Shown in pieces: positions 12,401 to 27,400 of a stretch of DNA of 64,000 nucleotides. Numbering within the stretch: position 1 is the first letter of the stretch; every line of letters starts with the position of its first letter. Origin of the DNA: Apostichopus japonicus (lineage: Eukaryota; Echinodermata; Holothuroidea; Aspidochirotida; Stichopodidae); assembly GCF_037975245.1 (NCBI RefSeq), contig NC_092581.1, positions 10,884,803 to 10,948,802 on the forward strand. Reading direction: 5' to 3'. The notes beneath the pieces were generated by a model that did no database searches, had not been told where the DNA came from, and worked only from the letters and a program-made list of their open reading frames with translations. A program made the position numbers and the translations under genes.

Positions 12401-15400
12401 TATACTACTATGTATAATTTAAAGGGGGGAAAAAAATATATTTCAAAGTTCATTTGGATGATGTCAGACACAGTACTTGGGAGCCAATCAAGCAGATTCT
12501 GTCTTCATGCAGTTGTAACACAGATTTAAAGAAGCAATGGGTGATATTTTACACAAATAGATACATATAGCCAAAATGAGATATTTATTTATCTCGGATG
12601 GATATTCACTGCACGGGTGATAATTTATCCAGTACTGCATCCCAGAATGCAATGCAATGTGGTCCAACTGCCAGCCACACAAGTCCAATGATATGTAGCA
12701 GTGTTTAACACAGAAACCAGAAAATTCTAAATGAGAAAAAATTCAGAGCCAATAAAACGGGCACGCACAATTTTGAACGTTTAATTATTTCCTGCTTCGT
12801 AATGTAGCTGCCAAAACTGAAATAAGACTGACCTTCAAGGTATCCGCAAAGAACACTTTGACCGTGCTGTCCAGGAGCGACGCAGCCACAAAATTCTGAT
12901 CGGGAGAATATTTAGCGCAGAGGATGTCGTCCGCCATCTTTAGAGTCCGCACATGTCGGAATGTTAGTCTCTTCCTGTATCAGAGGAAGACGTAAGGGAG
13001 TGATGGAGGAGAGGTATTATTATCCTTGACCATCGGGGGTCTTAGGGGTGAAAGGCACTACGACTGGACAAGAGTGTGACAGACAATACTGTCACGTTTG
13101 GCTGTCACAGATTCAAGGAATTGGTACCCGAAAGTGATGGGAGAAACGGTTCTGTAAGTACCAACATTGTACACAGTGGTATGACAGATGAAATAAATTT
13201 TACCACAAATAAACAAGCAAGGTTAGTATCATGCTAACCTATACCCAAGGCTCTCACAGGAGATGGGTAGTACTTTAAATACTAACACCATGCCGGTGTT
13301 ATAGTACTAGCACCATACATAAATTTTAAGGTTTAACTTAAAATTTAACCATGTTTCTTTGGTTGAAAAGTGAAACCCTGCATCCCTCCCTCCTTCATCT
13401 TTTGCAGAAAATTTCTGATTTATGATAAGGCAACACAGACTTTTCCTGACAAGCTTGTGAGGGCTCAATATGCAGCCATCAATCATATTTGGGTATTCAA
13501 AATGATGATATTATCAAGCTTCCATAATGGTCATGTATAATTTCTGCATACAACAAGTGAACTTTGTTTAGTTCGGGTATCAAAAAAAAGTGACATATTT
13601 AAATGTTACAAAGTACTTTAGAAAATTGGTAAACTTTAGTTTGCTGCGGGACAATATATTTTCGTTGCAAAAAAGTGACAATTGTGATTATTCTGGCCGT
13701 ATGGTCACCCTAACAGTTAAGGTTGTCTCAGGTGACAAGTGCTAGCATCATACAGATGTTACAGAATAAATGCTAGCAACACACCGGCATTAAATACCAC
13801 TAGAGTAGTACTGGAACCACAAGAGACCTGATCAGACAACAAAGTATCGGTGTTGTGTAGTTTAGGCTGACATGATGGACATGGAAGGGACAAATATTAC
13901 ACAATGCAGCACTACACACTAGCAGCACACAGGCATTAAATATGAAGAGAGTAGTACTGGAGCCACAAGAGATGTGATCAGATAACAAAGTACCGGTGTT
14001 GTGTAGTCTAGGCTGACATGAAAGACATCGAAGGGACAAATATTACACAATGCAGTACTACACACTAGCAGCACACAGGCATTAAATATGAAGAGAGTAG
14101 TACTGGAGCCACAAGAGATGTGATCAGACAACAAAGTACGGTGTTGCGTAGTCTAGACTGATATGAAGGATGTCGAAGGGACAAATATTACACAATGCAG
14201 CACTACACACTAGCAGCACACAGGCATTAAATATGAAGAGAGTAGTACTGGAGCCACAAGAGATGTGATCAGACAACAAAGTACAGTGTTGCGTAGTCTA
14301 GACTGACATGAAGGGCATCGAAGGGACAAATCTAACACATTGATATGTTTCCAAAGAAACAAAGGTATAACTGTTTTATTATAGTTCCACCAGTTTCCAT
14401 GGTGATGCCTTCTGTAATTTGGGTCTTTCAGCTTGCTGTTTAATTCAAAGTTATTGTTCTTTTGTATCATACTGCAGATAGGCAAAACTTTTGTATTCTT
14501 ACTCTCAATGAACAGAAACCGCTGGAGTGAAGCCTGTAGCTTTAGCAAACAATTCTTAGCATTCAGTTTTACCACAATATGACAGAAAACAGAGTGTTTC
14601 GACCACCCTTAGCGACGGATAGACACAATGATTTGTCTATGTACATATCACCTAGCTGTATTTGTATTGTCAATAACTAACACACGCAACTGGCATGCAA
14701 TGATGGATACGATAGGCCACAGTGAGTTAACAACTCTCATACAATAACAGGCTATTGATTGTTCATTTAGCTATTACTGTTAATACATATCTTACTATCT
14801 TAGATGTAAAACTATATACTAGAGGTGGTAACCTGTCTTGGCACCTGCTTTGATATGAAGTGCAGTCAGTGGGCAACCATTTGTCAGGCAACCAAAAAGT
14901 AGACGCCAGTTATGGTAGCATTTACAGACACAAAACTCTATTATATCAGTCTGCTAGATAAACCAATTATCACCTATGCTTCCTTATTATATATGTACAT
15001 ATTATAAAGTAACTGGTAATAGTTCATTAATAACACTATCCATCCCCAGTAAACTTCAGTTTGTTTTTGTTTATATTATTTATCATACTTATATTTGAAG
15101 AAAAAAAAGGACATTTAAATTAAGAGAAACTAAGATAGTAAAGTATAACTTTAGTAAGAAAGGAGAAGTACAAAGATCCATAGAGGTTGCAGTACAGTAC
15201 TCCAATACCTGTAAGCTTACAGAAACAGGAGTATTAAAATAAACTAAATATACACAAAAATTCAGTCCTATGTCTCATAGTAGTACCTACCCTTTACAAT
15301 TACAACCCCTCCCCTGCCCTACCCAGCTATGCCAGCCATGTAGTTCATTTTACAATTAAGGAACACAATACCTGAAATAAATAGTAATAATGTGCTATCA

Positions 15401-18400
15401 AATAAAATATAAAATAGTATAGATCATAGATTCCATTTTATGTAACTTCCAGTAAGATTAACTTGATTTTAAAAGTTAGAACTGTTTTTCATGCAAGGAG
15501 CACTAATCTATGATACATTTTTCTACAATTTAGTATTTCTAATCTCAAAACTTTAACAATGATCTTCTGGCAAGGAGAATATTCAATAAGGTCAACTTCT
15601 ATAGCCTAGTATATGTAAATTAGGCTAGGCTTAGAAATATCTGTTAAGAAAGTGTTGTTAGGCTTTGAATTAATTGTTAAAAACATTTGTTTTGGAGAAG
15701 GAAGATATCTGCAAGCATACCTGGATGTGGAATCTTCAGTTTCATCCACAAATTCAAAATCCCAGAATTTGATATCTTTATCAGCACTACCAGTTATGAA
15801 GCCTCTCTGATGATAAGAAAAACAGTTAAAAAAAAAAACATATTAATACTCTTTGAAATGTTTTTCACAAATTCTTAGTCTTTCTTCACACTCGTCCAGA
15901 GTTAAATGTAGTGTGATTAAGTAACAATAGCAACTTGGAATATAAACCTGACATCTATTTTTACATGAGGTAATGGCTGATAGGTCAGAACACAACCTAT
16001 TGGACAAGATTTAACACAGAGGTGTTTGGAATGCAAGCCTCTCTATTCCCTGGTAGTATGATAACATAAACATGACATAAAAACTAAACATATTATCTAA
16101 AGTTGTCTTAGAAATAGGTTCGACATTAAAATAAAGCCTTTAAATATTATCAGATTTTTGTAGGCTAAGGGAGGGGCATGGGGTGGAATTTAAGGCACTC
16201 ATGAAACCCCCATCACATGCGACACTGGTGGTCTTCCAATAGTGGCCCCTTGATAACTCGGTTGATCAACAAGAGTAGTAAGGCACCAACTCTTTGTCTT
16301 TCTTTATGTACCGACATCACATTTTCAACTCATCAATGTCATTACCAGTGTTCAAAGTCACACATATGTCTGCCTATACCTGTATACTCTATTTCACAGC
16401 GTGTAAAAGATCCTACATATGGTGTGACAGATATACAGTCCACAGATGTAGTCCTACAAAGTAGGAAGAATATTCCGCATAACTTTTTTGCTAATAGGGT
16501 TGTGAATGAGTGGAACAGTTTGCCTGAGAAAGTTGTACTTGCAAGTAGTGTGAATGGGTTTAAGAATGCCTTCGACAAGCACTTTAAGCATTGTAATCTG
16601 GTCTGAGTGTTTGTGTCTTCAGTTTGTTTTTCTCTCCTATAGGGTCCTTGATTGGGACTTGAGTGTCCCTCCTGATCCTTTTTTTCTACTAAACTAAACT
16701 AAACTAAAAAACATCACGACAATAAAACTATAACAACCATCAAACTTTAACTCCAAAGTCAGCATGTTGCTTCAAGGTTATTGCAATTTACCAGCAAGTG
16801 CTGACATTGCCTGCTCACATACTGTTCACTCCACAATACACAGTAACCAGCATATATTTGTCAAAGACAGTAGGCTTCATTGACATTCTTTCACCCTCAC
16901 AGGGGAGCTGGGTAAAACTGTCTTTTACAAACATATCTAAACATGAAAATAGCTCGTTAGAGCTACACGCTTCACTCCAGGAGTTTCTGTTCATTGAACC
17001 ACCTAAGGAGAGGTTGCATTACAAATGCTTTGAACAACCATCACTATGCTACTTGGCATCAATTAATTTAAATTATTCAGGACGGTTGATAGACCGAATT
17101 AAAGTATAAAACTGACCTTATCAGGAGACAGAGATATGGACCAGAGTGCACCTGTGTGGGCCTCGACATCATCTAACAGCTTCCCCCCTGCTATGTCAAA
17201 TAGTTGAAGATGGCCTTCCTGTTCAGAGATCAAAACATACATGGTTTTTAATTTCGTTTCTCTATATGACTTACTTTACAGAGGGAAATTGTGAAATATA
17301 GGGTATAGAGCAGGGTTTCCCTAACTTTATCCCCCCACGAACCCCCTATGGATGTCAGAGTTGTCCACAAACCTCCAACATTTCGAGACATGATCTGAGT
17401 CATTATTATTATACTATAATACACATAACAGTGCTTTGTAAAAGATGAAGTTCATAGTGTAATAATGAACTGAAAAATGCACGGTACGGTACTACTATGG
17501 CAACATATGCGTATGAAACGCGAAAAGAGTTTGTCGATAGGTACGACTTTTGTACATTACTAAATTATATGATAAATCAGATTTTAGTTCAACAAAAAGT
17601 ACTCTAGTATTGACTTTCAGAAACGTCTCACGAACCCCCTGGGATGGACTCACGCACCCCCTGGGGGTTCATGCACCCCAGTTAGGTTACCCCTGGTATA
17701 GAGGAACCTAGGGAGGAAGCTGAGGAGAGCGGAAGTGAGGTTAGAAGAGAATGTGACCCCTCCCAAAAAAAAAAATATGACAACAAAGATATTTGATCTG
17801 AGGTTTATCAAAATTTTTTAAAAATGTTATAGAGCCTAACGTTTCAATCATATCAGGATCTTTCAGAAAGGCAACACAGAGATCCAGATACAGAACCTAT
17901 AACTTGATTATTTCACCTCCACAGACTTATTGCACTAGGTATTTAGCAGTCTGGTCACGGTTAAGTCCCCCTTTGTTTATCAAAATTAACAAACAAGCCA
18001 AGCTAACCAGGAAAGGTGCTGACTAATTTCCCAAATTGATTGTGAGAAGCATTTAATGTTAGCTTTCAATATAATCAGCCAGACATGGTGGTTGATTTGG
18101 AGATGAAAACCTTATAGCTAACTAATTCTTGGTCGAATTTGCCCCAATCTGGTGGTGCTAATATATGGGACCATCAAAGGACAGATAAGGTACTTGGGGA
18201 CAAAATGTGTTTCTTTTATCCATCAAAGTTGCTCCAGAAATGATGAATTATTTAGAAATAATTTTTTTTACATAAAAACAAGAACATATTGCATTAAACT
18301 TGGACACTCAATTTCCATACCATCAATGAGTTTCCCACACCCACTCCTCCCCACCCTCCCAAAAAAAACAAATTACTGCTTCATTCAACACTCTGTAATA

Positions 18401-21400
18401 TAATAAGCCATACAGTAGTACTACAAAAGTTGTATTAATTGTTTGATGTCAAAAAAAAGGCTTTTCATAGGTTTTCAAGGCTTCAGCATATAGCAAATGT
18501 ACCTTGGTTCCTGCAATGCAATGCCTCTCTCCTGGAACGAAAGCTAGACTGAGAATGTATTCAGAGGCCATGGTGCGGACACACTGTTGACTTCCCCTGC
18601 AAGATTGAAATTAAGCAAGAGAAAGTTTAGTAGCAAATGTGCGATTCAACCTTTGGAAAATTAAGAAAAAAATTATGGGGGAAACAAACATATTAAACAC
18701 AGACAGAATTGCTCTCAATCCACTGAGCATACTGAATATTGAAATGAAATATACATATAAATAGAGAGAAAGTAGTCTGATGGTTGACTGCCCTGATAAT
18801 GTTATATATAACATAAAAATATTAAAATAAAGCAGATTTCACTGATATATGTTACGACTGGTACACTACCAGCAAACTGTATGAAATATATACATAGAGA
18901 GAATATAGTCTGAAGGTTGACTGCCCTGATAATGTTATATATAACATAAAAATATTAAAATAAAGCAGATTTCACTGATATATGTTACGACTGGTACACT
19001 ACCAGCAAACTGTATGAAATATATACATAGAGAGAACATAGTCTGAAGGTTGACGACCCTAATTCTGTAATACATAACATAAAAATATTAAAATAAAGCA
19101 GCTTGGCTGATATATTTTAGGACTGGTACACTACCAGCACACTGTATGAAGTATATACATAGAGAGAACATAGTCTGAAGGTTGACTGCCCTAATACTGT
19201 AATACATAACATAAATATATTAAAATAAAGCAGCTTGGCTGATATATTTTAGGACTGGTACACTACCAGCACACTGTATGAAGTATATACATAGAGAGAA
19301 CATAGTCTGAAGGTTGACTGCCCTAATACTGTAATACATAACATAAATATATTAAAATAAAGCAGCTTGGCTGATATATTTTATGACTGGTAGATTACAG
19401 GCACACTGTATTATGCAGTTCACACTGTATGATGTACATATATAGAACATGTAGTACACAGGTAATGTGAAGAACCTAATAAACTCTTAGTTTCAACATG
19501 TTAAACATTAAATTTCTCATATTTTTCAACATATGCATAATATATACTGCATATATGCATAAAATATACTGCAAATATAGATATGCATATATATATATGC
19601 ATATATATACTGCAAATATACTACATGTGGGCTGCATATGCATAGTGCATATATGCATAATATATACTTACTCATGTTTTTCAACATATGCATAATCAAC
19701 ATATCTTGTTTCTCATGGAATGATCAGAGAGCTCCAAATTGCCAATTTCTAAACTGCAAATGTTTGTGTTTTCACGATGGGGAATAAAAAGTTATTTTAC
19801 TCGATTCTGACTGGTCTGTGCTCAGAAGTAGGTGCACATTTAAAACATTACAACAACGAATGGTGGTATATAATTTAGTCTTCAATTAGCTGTTTTACAT
19901 TTATTGAAAGACAGTTTTGTGTTAAGATTACAGTTACCTAAACTGTACCTTACTACACAACAACAACATTTTAAACCTTATACTATATTTGTATTTCTCC
20001 AGTTACTGTTATTTTGGTATTTTGTAAATACAGGAATCGTACAATTTGGCAGCTGTGTCATCAGGATAGTGAGCCACAGTATTTTTCTACTTATAGACCA
20101 TCTAATACATCTAGACAAAGTGCCTTTTTTTATCCAATTTTTGGGCTAAATTACGTGTCTAAAGTCCTGCATCTCGAGGTCTGCATCGAGATACTCAACC
20201 ACTGACTGAAGTTATCAAGAGAACAAGCCACCACCTCTACCTTGATGTGAAAATTACTTCCATCCACAACTTTGGCCCAAAAATTATTTCAATAAGAAGC
20301 ATATTCCATTAGCGAAGCGTACTACAGCATCAGGGATATTAAAAGTGGCTTGCCCTGTTGTTAATACACAATGGTCTGTTTTATTTATGTGTACGGCAGA
20401 TGTTTCTTACAAAATTGACATGATTAACGAGTCTGTTATTACCAGCAGCTCTGTCAATAGTCTATAGAATTTGAAATTGGATGCATACAGGAGTCAATAA
20501 TGCTTTCTTCTCTGCAGAATTGCACACTATTATTTGATGGAGCTCAACGACGATGTTCATGACTTTTTACCATTGTTGTAACGAGCCTTGATTAAAACCA
20601 TCATTTCATCAAATGAAAGATCAATAGAGCTTTATGTACATTACATTTATATGCTGACTTACATTAAGATAGTACTGTGACCCAAGTCATTTACCTCAAT
20701 TCAAGTTTGGAAAAATTCTTCGTTTTTTTATGATTATTATTATTGTTATTATGACAAAAAATGTTTCAAGGGGGTTAAAAGACTGTAATTTTAGAAAAGT
20801 GTTAATCTCCCCACTGAAGCCCTCTACAGAAAATTACTAAACAGTTGTAAAGACTAAAGAGTGGTAGAGACTAAACTTGACATTAAAATATAGTAAACTT
20901 GTAATATAAACCCTGCTGATAGGTTTGATGGTTGCATGGATAGGAACTGGGGGAAGGCAATGGGAGGGAGTGTGGGGGTGGGGGAGAGGTGTCGAAAGGG
21001 AGAGTAATAATAAACTTTAAGATAAGACTTGATGGTTGCATGGAAAGGAACTGGGGGGAAGGGGAGGGCAGGGGAGTGGGGAGGGGGAGAGAGGGAAAGT
21101 AGATAATAAACTAACCTATTCCACATTTTCACTGATTCTGCTGAGCCTGATAGTATTGCTGTGTTATCAGCATTGAAGCAAATTGCTCTCACATCACTAC
21201 GATGTGCTGGTATTGAAAGCTGGCTGCCTGTCGTCACGGTAACATCATTGCCAGCCCATTGATGTATTTCTACTTTGTTGTTGTGCAGCAGTATCACCAA
21301 CGTCCTGTTTCCACCGGCGTCAGAAATGAGATCGAACGATCTGCAGAGAGAGAAAGAACAATGAGTTAACAATTGCATTGTTCTAATGGAAGCAGTAACA

Positions 21401-24400
21401 ATAGCAAAGTTAATTGGGGATGGTGGAGGAAGGGGTGTGGTGAATGGGAGGGGGAGGGCGAGGGAAAGGGAGGGGTGGGGGATGGGGAGTGGGAGGGGAA
21501 AGTTGAACAAAATATTCCTTTGTATTAGAAAATACTCTCCATTCCCAAGTTTGTGGCTGCATTGCTCTTCAAGGTTTTTCTTTGCATACATTTTTGTGTT
21601 GGTTGATGTTGTGTTTTACAGTGCTGTTTTTCATTACATTCTGAGGTGGAGGTTTATTGGGTGGGTGTGAGGGTGTGTGAGGGTGTGTGAGTGGGTGTGA
21701 GGGTGCTGTTAGTAAGGGATGATGGTGTGGAGAGGTAATTGAAATATCACAGAATACAGACCCACCTGATTTTGCCACCAGCTTTGATTGTTCCAAGGTT
21801 TCTAATTTCTTCCTGAACATCCAACTCCACAGACTCGTCAGTTTCACCAGCTTTGCCTTGAGTCTCCGTTTCCTTACTGTAGAAGAGTTAATAAAACAAT
21901 AGAGTGTTTTGCAGTACACTATCTTCCTAGATACAGAGGTAATATTTTAACGATGTCCACATTAAAATCATAGGCATTTTCATCTCTGACATGTTTTTTT
22001 TTTTAATATGTTTATTTCATCTACTGTTTTCCACCCACCTACCATTCCCACATGACCTGCTCATTTCAGTAAGTTGTTCAACAGGACTTCTAGAAAAACC
22101 TGTCTTTTGTTTGTTGTCTTTTTTTTTTTTCGTTACTTCAAATCATGCAAATAGTTGAGAATCATGATACCTTAACAGTTAATGACAACAAGCTACCCAA
22201 CATAACTTTTACCCATATGCCATTTTATCAGAAGCACTAGTACGAATGTGACACTGTATATCTGTTCAAAGGGACATTCTATAGAATACAGACAGTGTAT
22301 CACAATACAACTCCAACAGAAGCTGAAACTACCAGTTTAAAATATTAAAGTGAACTGGTCTCCAATGGTCAATGGGTGACACTCCTTTTTTGTCGTGAGT
22401 CACAGATATTGGTTTATTTCTTGAAGTGAAATATTCACTAGTACCTAAATCTCACTTCAAATCAAATCTATCTGTGCAATGGTGTCCTTAAACAACACTA
22501 ACAGATGTCAGACGGACACATTCCTCGTTATCTTACCTCATTCGTTTCCTGGCACGTTTTCTTTTCTTCTGTAAAAACTTCTTTTTCTCTTCGTCGGAGC
22601 AGACCAAAAAGATCTCCACAAAATTGTCTTTGCCCTGCAGGAAGATATAACACATGTCCACAAATTAGTTAATCATATAAAAGCATAGCAGTTATTAAAA
22701 TTATTAGCGAAGCACTATCTATAGTGCAAAGATGACTACTTACAGGTATCAGAGGCAGATCCAGTTAGGAGGAACAGGACCCATCTTTTCACCCTTCTGT
22801 TTTTGGGGGAGGGGGCACAAAAGGTTTTACTAAGTGCACTCAAAATTAGCTGCAAGCTTAACTTTTGCTCAAACAAAGGTCACATTGGATAACAAAAACT
22901 TGGCGTGATCATTGCAGGGGCCATCCTTAGTTTTATCAATGGGTCTTGTGCAGATATATCATGATAGTAATTTTGTTATCTTCCGACATTTGTCTTTCGA
23001 GAAACTCTCTTCCAAGAGTCTTCAGAATCCGCTTTCTGGGCATCACAACATTTCCATAGCTGATGTATTACATTTGCTATGGACTGCCAATTAAAATGAT
23101 CAGGGGTCAATTACTGGGCCCAGGGGTGAAAAAAGAACAGGCCCAGGAAAATATGGGATAAAGAATAGTGTGTTTGCATTTTCATAATATCTTTTGAAAT
23201 AGAGGAGTGTTAAAATGGAGTCCCAGTGACACACAGTAATCGGCCATGAGTCTAACCATAGCTCTCAACTCCCCTGTGAATGTCAGTGAGAGTGTTACAC
23301 CAGTAGTTGCTGGATCAAGCAATTCACCAGAGGATATTACTTACATGGACTCCAAGTAAGCTCCTTCTTTCATCAGTTTTGAGGGTTAAAACCCTGTCCT
23401 TTCCTGATCTCCTCAGAACACCAACCTTAGTGCAAGACAAAATAGCCTGAAAATATACAAAACAAAAGAGCAAAACTTTGTCAAAAGGTGTAGAATCCAA
23501 AAAGTGAAAAGCAGTGACATTAATATCATATATATTTCTTGCACTTTTGGGTCTCAGTGCATTTTGTTTATAGCTTAATACCTTAATAGGACAACCATGC
23601 CCGGTACAATGCTAGTGCAGTGTGCTCTATATATTTCAAAATTCCACAGGTTTCACCCTGAATTAATCAATGTAACTGATTTATTGTTAGTGGTTACCTT
23701 ATATTGACCCTGCCCTATGAAGCTAGTCCAGTAGCCAAGAATTTGTTCTGCTCTTCAATAGGTTTTCATCAAGCGCATTGGACTTAACAAAGGTAGCTGG
23801 TATGACCTTACCTTATGTTCACCCTGCCTGACACTAAAGCTAGTCCATTAGCCAGCATATTTCCCCATTCCCCAAGTTTCATAAAGCCACCTGGAATAAT
23901 GTTGGCAACTGATGCCCACCTCATATTAAATCATTTGCCTAAATCTCAAATATCTTGGTTCACTGGAATTTAATTTTTAACAATATACCTAAACTTAGAA
24001 ATGCTGATCCAAGCTTTGATCAAAAGCAAAATGAAAAATTCAGTACAGATTCTGAGAAGAAGAAATATATTAAACATCTTCCAGTGAAGTTTTATATTCC
24101 AATCTTGTACACAGTTTCCACTCTACTAATAATGTGCGGGTTTAATTCGAAGAACTAGACTCCAAATCATGAGTCAACAAGGACCACCCTCTATGACTAC
24201 GTACCAATACAATAAAGCATTTCTGGCATGGGCACTTTCTAAAACTTTTATTTTAAAATATAAAATTTCTTTGGGGTTTTATATGAATGGAGGCAGTCAT
24301 TTAAGTCTCCCAAGTTTGTGTAGCAGTAACTGTTATAAATGGCTCTGGATTTTGTCTGTTATAGCACACTATGGTACTTCCCAGTGTATAAAAACTGACA

Positions 24401-27400
24401 TACAACTTTGCACCACTTGCCTAGCAGTTAAGACATTTTGAATAGCCTTTAACTGTGCTAGACTGAATAAATTTTCCCTGCAATGTGGTTAAATGGTAGT
24501 AAGCCACCAAAATGTTCACTTGACTTTCACATTACCAAGGAAACATATTCAGCGGTCATACTCACCGTTCCACCCTCATCCTCTCCCTCCTCATCAAACT
24601 CCTCTTGGTTATCATCTTCATCCTCATCAAATGCTAAGAATGTCTTCTTTGCTTTCTTCTGAGGAGGTTCCTTATCATCTCCTGTTTCCTAAAAATCAAA
24701 GGAAAGAATCAACTTTAATCTTAAATAAAATAAATAAATTAAATAAGACTTGAACTACTGTAAAAAGGCAAACACAGCTTCTAAGAATCATAAATTCTGG
24801 CCATCTCTGGAGCAATTTCAAACTGATGCATTTTACAAGTTTTTTTAATATATATTTAGGGAGGTGAAGAACACCAATACAACAAACCAAGTTTTTCTTT
24901 TTAAAACCAATGAAGAATTAACTGGAACAAACTCCATTTCCAGGTGATCAACAGAAAATTTTGTACATGCCAAAATAGTGGCTCTTGTAAGGGTTTTGAA
25001 ATGGAAGGTTAACGCAGGGAGGCATTCTAAACTATCATGCCTTAAAGAGTAGCATTGTTTAACCAGTATTCAATAAACAGTTTAAAAGTACAGCCTGTCA
25101 TCAATTTGTGGAGTGTTATCTCAGTGGTTAACGCCGGTGTCTTCCAATCATAAGGTCCCCGGTTCGAGACACTCCAAGATTAATGTATGTTGTCCAGTTA
25201 CAGAGTTGTTGACAATTAACAATTTGTAATCATGGACATTAAATCTGAATGTAAGAGATTGACTTCGGTCAGCTTGTGGCTTTGATAAGCCAATGAGGCT
25301 TCTTCGCGAGTTCCTGCTAGCAGGAGGATCTAAAATGCATACATACATACTTACATCGATATTTTGTGAGCAGTTATTCAGGTGAAATCTTAAAAGTATT
25401 TTCTATTGTTATTTGGAATAACTACAACCAAATTTTTCCCTCATACCTTTAGTTTTACATAACTTTTCCAGAGAAGCCTCATTGTTTGGAGCAATGCCTT
25501 CCTTTTTTACTTTCTATCGTAAAAGATTGGTTATTTTACTCACCTCTGAGTTAAATGTGATATCCCATACACTTAATTCACTCTCCACTGCACCCGTGAT
25601 TAATCTCTGATCACTGACCAAGGATAGTCCCCAAACCTGCAAAAAAATGATAGCAAAAAAATATAAACTCAGTCTTCAAATAATTTCAAAATAAAAATAA
25701 TGTAAGACTACAATGAAACATACATATACACACCTAATTTTAATATTGAAACATCTTCAGAACAAACCTAACTTAAAACCATCTGTTTAAAAATAAATTT
25801 ATAAAAAACACCTTACCTAGCTTTCACAACAGATCAATTAATATGCAAAGCAATGATGTCTCTTTTGTTGGTTTGCTTTCCGACAAAATACAGATAGGAT
25901 GTGTTTTGAAAGAATTTTCAAACTTATACGTTGAAAGCAAGTGACACTTCTCTGTCTCATGGAAATAGCACATAATGTTATGAACAGGTACTCCAAAAGT
26001 TAGGAAATTACCCAATGATGTTACCAGATCAGTAAAATCACCATAGAGTGACAGTTAGTATATAATTCAATGAATATCAATAAATTCAAATATGTTACGT
26101 TGTATACGAAACACTCTTAAAGCATTCCTTTATGTTCATCAGATTTATTGTGATTCTCATCAAACAAACCTCTGTTCTGTGTCCAATGAGGGTCTTAAAG
26201 CAGTGTTGTGTGTCCAAGTCCCAAAACTTCACAAATGTGTCTTTTGAACTAAAGGGAAAAACATAATAAAACATAATTTACAATCATTTTTATATTGTAA
26301 AGGAGATTCATAAAGTTATCATGTAATCATATTTATGATTACCATTTGGAAAGAGCAAAGAATGAGGTTAACATGGAATGTTGCAATATTTTGGCAACAA
26401 CATACATGTGCAAAATCTATCTCTATCAAAATAATAACAACAGCAAAAAACACATTGATACCAAATTTCTAATACATTCTGTCTGTTATATTAAGTTACA
26501 TCAAACCTTGATACCTTCATGGGAGCTACTGTAAATAACAGTTTACTTTCTCTCTTTTTTAATTGATTTTTAGGATGGGAGATGGGTGGGAGGGGGATGC
26601 CAAGGGATACTCCTGATGATTCTACTTGTTTCCCCTACATAACTGAATGTTATTGATCACATACCTCAAGTGGCTATTTTAGCGTGCCAACGGTGACAAA
26701 ATGGTCACAGGTAATTCATTTACTTACCAGAGAAAGCTTTTTATTCTGCCAGACCTACAAATCTAGAAATCAGTCTTCAAATGTATTTCTTTGCTTTAGA
26801 CTACAAAACTTAGCTGCGCATTAAGTTCAACAGTACAACAACAAGACGTACCTTGTGATAAGAATGTTATGTTCCTTCATGAAGGTTATATCTGTTATCA
26901 TCCCTTTGTGGCCCTTCAGTCTGTACAGTCCACATTCACTGACCACATCCCAGACAATCACATCAGTATCCTACGTAAAAAAAACAGATTTCCGGAAAGG
27001 TCAAATAAAAAATATAAACGACTCTTCTCAATACATTACAAAATTATTGCAAAGTAATTCAATTGATTATAATGATAACAATCATTCCAATGCATTTGAC
27101 TACACCTGTGTAAAATAACACTAACCTGCTGCTGAAGTAATAGGAATAAACTTTATAAAGTAAGTTGTGAATTCTCTGGAAGTCTCAGGAACTCACCTTA
27201 GCACCAGAAACTAGCCGCATACCACTAGGATCAAACTTCAAGGCTGTGACTGCTGACTTATGACCCTTAAAGGTCACCGCAGCTTCACCGTCAGCAGAGA
27301 GGTCATATACTTTGACCGATCCGTCCATGTAACCGACGGCCAATTGAGATTTGTTACGTCCGACAGCCAGGATGGATGCCTCGTACTTTTCTCCTTTCAA

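Noticed and set aside
20854-21591. A 245-codon minus-strand open frame
   Set aside because: Only residues corresponding to 21116-21340 are real (WDR3 exon 10). The rest is intron read-through rich in Pro and Leu from C/T tracts.
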